Shown: piece after piece, positions 8,082 to 13,291 of the stretch
Position numbering within the stretch: position 1 is the stretch's first letter
Layout: the number at the start of each line of letters is the position of its first letter
Assembly: GCA_900128395.1 (NCBI GenBank)
Contig: LT649808.1
Span: forward strand, 1-13,291
Direction: 5' to 3'
Origin: Stramenopiles sp. TOSAG23-2
Taxonomy: Eukaryota; Sar
DNA: 13,291 nt
Notes under the pieces: generated by a model
The model's input: the letters and a program-made list of their open reading frames with translations, nothing else
What the model was told of the DNA's origin: nothing
Databases searched by the model: none
Position numbers and translations under genes: made by a program

Positions 8082-8906
8082 CAAACACATAATTTTCTAA
8101 CAAACGGTATACACACACACACACATACACCAATTATATAGGAACGTAAAAATTTTCAACGTTTAGGACGTTTACAAGATGTTGGTAATCGTAAAACTGG
8201 TGGTGGTGAAATTGGAATGGTTGAATGTCGTAAATTAGGCCATTGCGTTTTATCAATTCATCCAAGTAAATTCAAAGATTCATTAATATTTTTTCATGAT
8301 ACATTTGGTTTAATAGGTAGTGATACGAATTTTGGGGATAAAGAAAAAACACGACCAATGTCACAATTTATGCATTTAGATCGTGGGGAAGAATATACGG
8401 ATCATCATACTATTTTTCTATTACCTGGACGTAGTAATAAAATGAAAACTGCACAATTAAGCCATTTATCCTTCGAAATGGAAACGATTGATGATGTATT
8501 TCGTGGACATCATATATTTAGAAATGCAAAGAAAAAAAACAGACGTAGATACCAACATGCATGGGGTTTAGGTAGACACGTACAAGGTTCACAAGTGTAT
8601 GATTATTGGTTTGATCCATGGGGTCATATCCATGAACATATGTGCGATGGGGATCAAATTAATAATACGCATGAACATCGTATGTGGGGTCCAGGCGATC
8701 AAACTGGTGCGGGGGATCAATGGGGACCAACGGAGGAAGAAAGCACGGTATTTAATTTATTTGGACCAGATCGATGTGAATATTTTCCATTATTACCAAC
8801 GAGTTTTCAAGAAAGTATTTTAAGTCGTGATTTAGAACATTTAATACATATTGATGTGGTGGATACAGTGTTGAAAAGTTATGGTGTGAATAGTAGTAAG
8901 ATGTAA
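7520..8906 (+). CDS. Extradiol (VOC-fold) ring-cleavage dioxygenase, two exons
   Basis: Exon 1 is 7520-8014 (165 codons) and exon 2 is 8142-8906 (254 codons plus TAA), joined in phase 0 to give 419 residues. The N-terminal half (residues 25-145) is a degenerate VOC module and the C-terminal half (195-335) is the catalytic one, as in two-domain extradiol enzymes. Candidate Fe(II) ligands are His199 (KLGHCVLS), His273 (LSHLSFEM) and Glu330 (GHIHEHM). The signature GRHVQGSQVYDYWFDPWG supplies His311 and Tyr320, at the same +9 and +19 spacings to Tyr and Glu as His241/Tyr250/Glu260 of BphC, and the DHHTIF segment supplies the usual extra His near 254. Such enzymes open catechol-type rings with O2, probably in the cytosol because no targeting peptide is evident. 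The substrate cannot be read from sequence; the tail after 340 (Gly/Asp-rich THEHRMWGPGDQTG) is not part of the core. The start ATG follows an AT-rich leader next to the tandem array. Confidence 0.85.
8015..8141 (+). other. Intron of the dioxygenase gene
   Basis: The intron starts GTAAGTATAT and ends with AATTATATAG. It is 127 bp and carries a long TA microsatellite (about 8047-8080) and a CA microsatellite (about 8110-8130). Removing it restores a continuous frame linking the two VOC modules. Confidence 0.88.
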
Positions 8907-9087
8907 CGAGAGTTTTGTGTGTTTGTAGTAATTTAATAATTGTATGCAAATAATGTGAATCACGATTCGTAATATGATATCAGTGTTTAAAAAAAGGGAA
9001 AATATTGAACAAGAATTAAAAAAAGAGGAGAGAGAGAGTTTTATATATATACACATGCATATTATATCATACATGATATATGATTGG

Positions 9088-9160
9088 TTAAAATCTAAAG
9101 TTATTTTAAATAATTTTACACTTACCACTCTTTCACGAGGTGTTAAGTGTTAAGTAAAAT
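9088..9160 (+). repeat. 3'-flank dispersed repeat, copy 1
   Basis: TTAAAATCTAAAGTTATTTT then AAATAATTTTACACTT (9088-9122) recurs in shortened form at 13065-13096. Both copies are followed after a few bases by a GTGTTRAGTAA-type motif. Both lie a short distance downstream of a plus-strand gene (the dioxygenase and the ankyrin gene), so this could be the end of an AT-rich element. The preceding 8907-9087 is plain 3' flank of the dioxygenase. Confidence 0.45.
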
Positions 9161-9174
9161 AAAGCTAAAGTGAT

Positions 9175-9470
9175 CAAAACCGCGGCTTTTTGCCACAACC
9201 GTGCACTTCAAGATCTTTATCCGGCTAGTTACCGATTGTTGTTCACAACAGGATCTTTCACTTTGACAGCCTCACCGCTATCGAGTGAACCCGACGTCCA
9301 GCGCGTTCAACGATTGCGCACGGAAGGATAGAAACCTACTTGTGCTTGTAGAGTATTAGTTTGCAGAAGGTGGTGGTGCCCTTTTTTGTTTTAACCCTTC
9401 AATCGTTGATTGTTTCAAGCGCTTTGCAGGTGGTGGGTTAGTAACTATCGATGCCATGATGGCTTACTAT
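9175..9470. other. GC-rich island with unassigned content
   Basis: Base composition changes abruptly here to near-balanced GC (CCGCGGC, CCCGACGTCCAGCGCGTT, GGTGGTGGTGCCC), while the flanks are strongly AT-rich. Frames of about 50 codons without stops occur on the plus strand (9165-9330, ending in LRTEG) and short ones on the minus strand. None is long enough, or starts well enough, to call a gene. There are small inverted repeats such as TTCAACGATTG near 9307 and CAATCGTTGA near 9401. Possibilities are a structured RNA gene, the promoter/5' end of a minus-strand gene, or a transferred or transposon fragment. I checked by eye for U1, U2, U4, U6 and U3 signatures and saw none. Confidence 0.4.
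9356..9457 (-). CDS. Possible 33-residue ORF or first exon
   Basis: The minus strand starts at an ATG in good context (ATCATGG) and reads 33 residues: a proline-rich start (TNPPPAKRLK), then QSTIEGLKQKRAPPP, then a stop. The AKRLK...KQKR content could be a nuclear localisation signal, and QSTIEGL vaguely resembles a PCNA-type short motif. It lies inside the GC-rich island with a purine-rich leader upstream on the same strand. A donor-like CAAGTAGGT lies about 20 bp past the stop but not in this frame. It may be the first exon of a broken gene or chance. Confidence 0.2.
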   Translation of the reverse strand: MASIVTNPPPAKRLKQSTIEGLKQKRAPPPSAN

Positions 9471-9533
9471 CTCTCACTTACTTTCTCTCACTCACTCACT
9501 CTTTCATCTATCATCTCTCTCTTGTAAGTACAC
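9467..9533 (+). repeat. Polypyrimidine (CT)-rich tract
   Basis: About 65 bp consisting almost only of C and T (CTCTCACTTACTTTCTCTCA, then CTCACTCACTC and CATCTCTCTCTTG). On the minus strand it is a GA-rich stretch just upstream of the 9457 ATG, a position where core-promoter GAGA/CT tracts occur in many eukaryotes. The following 9534-9870 has AT-rich text, and two related GC-poor segments near 9650-9730 (CACTTTGTTTTCAATTT and CGCTTTGTTTCCAATTG). Confidence 0.5.
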
Positions 9534-9879
9534 ATGTGAAAATATAAATGTATATATATAATATCTATAAATATATATAATGCATCATCATGTGTACCTG
9601 CTAATAATCGATATGTTAAGATTTTTTGTTGTTCTCGTGTTGATTTAAAATGCGGCACCACTTTGTTTTCAATTTGGATTTATTATACATATTTTGTTTT
9701 CCATCGTGCCGCTTTGTTTCCAATTGTTTTGTATTGCTTTTTTTCCATTTTTGGAGGCATACCACTTCCGGTAATTTTTATTCAAAAAGAATCCCACCAG
9801 TAAAAATATCGAAAATATACATTAATTAAAAAACATGCCACAGCATTATATCAGCAAAGCGGCGAGGCACTCGATGTTG

Positions 9880-10130
9880 TTAAAATACCATTATTACATA
9901 TATTCTCTATATTAATTTTTAATATTTCTTAAAATATCCGTAATTGTTAGCATAATATATCAACACAATATACTAATACACTAATATTACAAGGCAATAA
10001 TATCTATTACATTGCTGATTGCTGATATAAAAGTATTCTACTAGCAATTTTCCACATCAATAAATTCCAATATTAAAATACCATTATTACATATATATAT
10101 TAAAATATCCGTAATTATGATCATAAAATA
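9880..10130 (+). repeat. Direct repeat in the upstream flank of the GFA-type gene
   Basis: TTAAAATACCATTATTACAT with a following TTAAAATATCCGTAATT occurs at about 9880-9945 and again at about 10073-10115. A related stretch, CATTACATATTTAAAATATC then CGAAATATG, appears near 66-95 at the other end of the window. These look like diverged members of an AT-rich dispersed repeat. The span between 10131 and 10437 is AT-rich 5' flank of the GFA-type gene; TATA-like runs at 10420-10430 may hold its promoter. Confidence 0.5.
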
Positions 10131-10437
10131 TACATTCATAAAGAGCGTAAGAATATGTATTCTACTTCTGATATAATATAAAATTTGATCAACAATAATA
10201 CCATCAATAATATAATAATATTCACCCACACTTCTTTTAACCAACAATCAACAATACACAATACACATACACACATACCTGAGATGAAGACAGAGTTGTA
10301 CAGCATAAAACATGTACATCTCGCTACTACAGTCTACTTCAGAGCAATCGATACAAACTTAATTCATTTATATTTTTTTAAATCATAATAATAGCGGTGT
10401 ATAATTTATTTAACAACAATATATATATATAACAAAC

Positions 10438-11156
10438 ATGACACGGACATGGAAATGTGGATGTGGAAAATTTACAGCAAAAATCGAAGGGGAACCCATT
10501 TTATTATTTAACTGCCATTGCCATAGTTGTATGTAAAAACATTTTTTTTCTATCGTTTTACAACTAATATTAATCTTTATCTCTCTAACACATCATTTTT
10601 TTTTCATACAATATATGTGATACATATATATATACATATCACAGGTGTTGCGCCTGCACGTTATGCAGATGAACATTTTGGTAGAACCAATCGTACTGCG
10701 TTGGACTCACTTGGTGGAGTTGCAAAATATTTTGCAAAATTAAAAGATGTAACATATCATCCATCCAACCCACCATTAAATTACATACGTGTTGGCCCAA
10801 AAGGTACCAATGTACGTACGATTACAAGTTGTTGTGGTACTATTTTAAATACTGCTGGTGGTGCTAAATTTCCAATCAAGGATGCAAGGCCATTTTCACG
10901 TAATAATATTTACAATGCAGATGGAACTTTGTATAATTTACAATGTGGTCGTTGTGCTGATTTTATGTTGGATAAAGCATTTAATGATTACAAACATCCA
11001 ACTGGTGGTCCAGCTTTTAATGGTGCAGCATTTGGTAATGCAATCAAAGCTGGTTTGAAACAAGATACAAGTATCTTTCCACAGCATTATTACAAAGTCC
11101 CAGATGAAGGTACTGTTACGGTACCAATTACATGGGAAACAAAAAGTAAAATGTAA
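10438..11156 (+). CDS. GFA/CENP-V-type zinc protein, two exons
   Basis: Exon 1 is 10438-10528 and exon 2 is 10645-11156, spliced in phase 1 to give 200 residues. Exon 1 starts MTRTWKCGCGKF and ends ...LLFNCHCHS, so Cys7, Cys9, Cys26, Cys28 and Cys31 form the C-x-C and C-x-C-x-x-C zinc sites of the glutathione-dependent formaldehyde-activating (Gfa/CENP-V) fold; the codon for Cys31 is split by the intron. Exon 2 has ITSCCGTIL (residues 90-98) where the family usually has F-C-x-x-C-G-T. Only the second of those Cys is in register, with Cys93 one residue before it. An additional C-x-x-C (Cys131, Cys134 in CGRCADFM) lies later. Family members include S-hydroxymethylglutathione synthase-like proteins, but most are uncharacterised, so formaldehyde chemistry should not be assumed. 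Long frames in other registers here are shadows. Confidence 0.8.
10529..10644 (+). other. Intron of the GFA-type gene
   Basis: A 116-bp intron running from GTATGTAAAA to ATATCACAG, with a T-rich middle and TA repeats near the acceptor. The unspliced reading stops at TAA two codons after the junction, whereas splicing completes the Cys31 codon and continues as VAPARYADEHF. Confidence 0.88.
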
Positions 11157-11391
11157 TTTAACATAACTTCTTGTTGTATTTCATATGCGTAATGCATCGG
11201 AGATCATACATTATGTTTTGTGTTGGTGTGTGTAATTGATTGTTGATTTAAGATTTAAATATATATATATTGTATACATGAGATGAAATCTGCCTCTTAA
11301 ATGATGGTGTTGAATTATATGTTGTAGCAATTATACAAAACATTTTAATATACAAACGTATTGAATTTATCATATATTGTTTGCCCTATAG

Positions 11392-11608
11392 GAATAGCAT
11401 TATATCAGAGTTGAAGAGTAATCAAAATATGCCGATTATTGATATTATTAACATACAAATATCCGATTTTATTTTGTAAAATGATTCATTATGATGTGCT
11501 TATTTTAGTTTTTTATTTAAAAAAAATTGAAATCACAAAATCCTTTTTTGAAATTCATTTTTTGATAACATTTCGTTCCCATTGATTACGTTCCCGCCTC
11601 GTCCGCAT
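11392..11608 (-). mobile_element. MITE-like element, copy 2 (inverted)
   Basis: Read on the minus strand this begins ATGCGGACGAGGCGGGAACG (end at 11608) and follows copy 1 (4375-4601) for over 200 bp. The shared stretches include ACAAAATAAAATCGGATATT, then TGTATGTT, and AATCGGCAT, CTTCAACTC and ATGCTATTC. Similarity stops abruptly after GCTATTC at about 11392, so the other inverted end is missing or replaced; the flank there is CCCTATAGG, which echoes the border of the 1133-1610 element. It lies in the spacer between the GFA-type and ankyrin genes. The flanks 11157-11391 and 11609-11852 show no genes. Confidence 0.65.
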
Positions 11609-11852
11609 GTTAGAATTAAGAGGCACATAGCATAGCATTTTGATGATTATTATTTCAAAAATGTGTACAAAAATTTATTTTTTTACTCATATTTACATGT
11701 AATTACCACTAATATTTATCCGGTATATATTCTATATAAATATGTGTCGAGTAAAAGATGCATCTATAGAGAGATTAATAGAGAGATTATATATAATTTT
11801 TGCGAGACTTTGGGGGCGTGAAAGTTATCACCAATAGCTGATATATTCACTA

Positions 11853-11996
11853 CTATATCAAACAGTATATTTTATCACAACCAGTCAAATCTAGTTCTTC
11901 GACAAGCCTTCCATCTTTATCTACATCATATTTTATAGATTCTTGAATTTCTTCTTCGTATTTTTGCTTTTTTTCAATAACAAAATTTTTTACGCT
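11853..11996 (-). CDS. Possible coding fragment, minus strand
   Basis: An open stretch on the minus strand ends in TAG (11853-11855). It reads as a charged, well-behaved protein tail (for example KYEEEIQESIKYDVDKDGRL and EELDLTGCDKIYCLI). The same frame continues open upstream to 12137, but the text there is hydrophobic and runs antisense into the ankyrin gene, so the real part probably begins near 11996, after an AG that could be an acceptor. It could be the last exon of a gene whose other exons are not visible, a relic, or chance. No family is recognised. Confidence 0.25.
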   Translation of the reverse strand, partial: SVKNFVIEKKQKYEEEIQESIKYDVDKDGRLVEELDLTGCDKIYCLI

Positions 11997-12096
11997 TATA
12001 GTATACAGAGGTCCCAGAGGTATACATAGATTAAGAATTAAGATAGGTTGATCGATCGTGGTAGAAGAGAGCTGGGAGAGATAAACATATGACAAA

Positions 12097-12996
12097 ATGG
12101 CATTGTATAGAGATACTGCACAGCGTATTGGATACATTGTACCTTTTACAGGGAAAAAAAGAAAATTTAATGATAGTGATGATGATGAAGATGAAGATTT
12201 AATTGTAGAAGAAGAACCATGTACTAATATATATTCCGTTTGTGATGTATTGGGGTTGTTTAAAAAGATTGTGGATTATTTAAATGTACATGAAAAATTG
12301 AAGGTAAAAGAGTCTTGTTTTACAAAACAACTAAGTCAGAAAAATGGAAGGCTTTCATATTGGCTGTATGGTAATGATTTAATATACAACACAAAAATAC
12401 TATTTGATTTGTATCGTAGATATGAAAGAAAGTTTCCACGTGGTACAGAACTCACAGCAGGTCAAATACCAACACTTTTCATATGTGCATGTGAACACGG
12501 ACGTATGGTTGATGTAGAATTATTTGTGAATCTTCATCCTTTTCACAAGTATATTGCTAATCGCGATGTGAATGGCTACAGAGATGATATGACATTGAAA
12601 GATATGGTTAATCAAGTCGGTAGAAATAGTCGTGGTGGTGAATGTACACCTTTAATGATAGCTGCAAAGAAGGAACATTTCCAAATAGTTAAATATTTAA
12701 TTGAACAAGGTGAAGCTGATCCTAATATTGCAAATAGTCGTGGATATAATGCATTACATTATGCAGCAGGTAGTAACGAAACAAATACTGAGTTGATTGA
12801 ATTGTTATTAACTCATATGACTCTTAATAGCATTAATAAGAAGACGTCCTGGTGGGGAGCCACTCCCCTGGACTATGCATATCGTAATTATAATAGTCCA
12901 ATTCAACAAGAGATCATTGCACTTTTACGTTCAAAAGGTGGATATACGCGCGCTCATATGAGCGCTTATATTACTGGTAATGCTGTGGTGGTATAA
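12097..12996 (+). CDS. Ankyrin-repeat protein
   Basis: A 299-residue intronless frame. The N-terminus has a possible nuclear localisation signal (KKRK at 20-23) and an acidic stretch (26-40). A globular middle (45-125; LFKKIVDYL, SCFTKQLSQKNGRLSYWL) is not recognisable. Ankyrin-type repeats occupy roughly 124-285. CTPLMIAAKKEHFQIVKYLI (183-202), then GYNALHYAAGSNETNTELIE (216-235), then GATPLDYAY with a following PIQQEIIALLRSKGG (254-282) are clear; a weaker first unit, IPTLFICACEHGRMVDVELF, is at 124-143. Such repeats bind other proteins, and no enzymatic domain is present. The start ATG lies in ACAAAATGG. The composition resembles ankyrin families expanded in some algal genomes, but that is only an impression. 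The partner and role are unknown. Confidence 0.85.
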   Translation: MALYRDTAQRIGYIVPFTGKKRKFNDSDDDEDEDLIVEEEPCTNIYSVCDVLGLFKKIVDYLNVHEKLKVKESCFTKQLSQKNGRLSYWLYGNDLIYNTKILFDLYRRYERKFPRGTELTAGQIPTLFICACEHGRMVDVELFVNLHPFHKYIANRDVNGYRDDMTLKDMVNQVGRNSRGGECTPLMIAAKKEHFQIVKYLIEQGEADPNIANSRGYNALHYAAGSNETNTELIELLLTHMTLNSINKKTSWWGATPLDYAYRNYNSPIQQEIIALLRSKGGYTRAHMSAYITGNAVVV

Positions 12997-13064
12997 TGTG
13001 GGGTTTATAAAAAAAATACCTTTTTCGTAAATATATTAGAATATCCATCTTATATTTATGATGT

Positions 13065-13096
13065 TTAAAATCTAAGTTATTAATAATTTTACACTT
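13065..13096 (+). repeat. 3'-flank dispersed repeat, copy 2
   Basis: TTAAAATCTAAGTTATTAAT then AATTTTACACTT matches the segment at 9088-9122 with small deletions. It lies about 70 bp after the ankyrin stop. The rest of 12997-13213 is AT-rich spacer between two converging genes. Confidence 0.45.
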
Positions 13097-13213
13097 CTCG
13101 TGTTGAGTAATATATGTATTTTTCTCTTACTCATATGTTATATTAAAATTCTTTTACTCCCGTTTATTAATATCTCAAATCAAAAATGATTTATAAATTT
13201 TAGTAAAAATTAT

Positions 13214-13291
13214 TTAGTATTCAAAAGATGTTTCCTCTGTCTGTGATTCAGAGCTAAATGAAAGAGGTCCTCCTTCATAAAGTTGTAAATC
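13214..13291 (-). CDS. Probable C-terminal end of a gene leaving the window
   Basis: On the minus strand the window edge starts an uninterrupted 25-codon reading frame (DLQLYEGGPLSFSSESQTEE, then TSFEY) followed by TAA at 13214-13216. The Ser/Glu-rich sequence and its codon use resemble the confident genes here. It would be the last exon of a gene converging on the ankyrin gene, with about 217 bp between the two stops. The piece is too short to name. Confidence 0.4.
   Translation of the reverse strand, partial: DLQLYEGGPLSFSSESQTEETSFEY

Noticed and set aside
8841-9128. 95-codon minus-strand frame
   Set aside because: Starts in AT-rich spacer and ends antisense to the dioxygenase; composition is Ile/Tyr/Leu, typical of translated AT-rich DNA.
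9175-9470. Spliceosomal or U3 RNA gene
   Set aside because: None of the diagnostic conserved segments of U1, U2, U4, U6 or U3 was seen on either strand; other RNA classes remain untested.
10041-10388. Two 67-68 codon frames on opposite strands
   Set aside because: Ile/Tyr/Asn-rich translations of AT-rich flank; no codon bias like the real genes.
10527-10644. ATG-initiated start of exon 2 of the GFA-type gene within the intron
   Set aside because: The Phe/Ile/His-rich lead-in is intron sequence; splicing from the ATG at 10438 gives the conserved zinc-site Cys residues.
1-13291. tRNA or rRNA genes
   Set aside because: No T-arm GGTTCRANYCC-type motif with a matching acceptor stem and no rRNA-like text were noticed, though a by-eye scan is not exhaustive.

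Overview
The window is nuclear DNA of an AT-rich eukaryote. Two genes carry short introns with GT-AG borders (127 and 116 bp). The intergenic DNA is full of TA, CA and polypurine/polypyrimidine simple repeats and MITE-like inverted-repeat elements. The first large gene encodes a eukaryote-specific phosphatase regulator whose linkers are filled with Asn, Asp and Gln runs. All genes use standard stop codons (TAA, TGA). The style of the ankyrin protein is reminiscent of diatom or other stramenopile ankyrin families, but this is an impression and the sequence does not prove a lineage.

Layout, left to right. Bases 1-1130 hold no convincing gene, only small hairpins and a diverged direct repeat. 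A foldback MITE occupies 1133-1610. A SAPS-domain (SIT4/PP6 regulatory subunit) gene is on the minus strand at 1848-3986. It is divergent from a small unknown gene at 4882-5217 (+). Between these two lie a second MITE-type element (4375-4601) and a duplicated 57-bp segment just upstream of the small gene. A decayed reading frame (5588-6138) follows, then a third foldback element (6289-6533). Next is a four-copy tandem repeat with a unit of about 219 bp (6577-7459) that ends about 60 bp before a two-exon extradiol-type (VOC fold) dioxygenase gene (7520-8906). A gene-poor stretch follows with an unusually GC-rich island (about 9175-9470). Then come a two-exon GFA/CENP-V-type zinc protein (10438-11156), a second, inverted copy of the 4375-4601 element (11392-11608), a possible minus-strand coding fragment (11853-11996), an ankyrin-repeat gene (12097-12996), and the probable 3' end of a minus-strand gene running off the window (13214-13291).

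The genes do not form an obvious pathway. The dioxygenase and the GFA-type protein are both small-molecule or detoxification-type folds on the same strand about 1.5 kb apart, but eukaryotic neighbours need not be linked. I found no convincing new multi-gene system. The strongest unexplained features are non-coding: the four-copy tandem repeat whose every unit carries a long alternating purine-pyrimidine tract, the GC-rich island, and three families of inverted-repeat elements.
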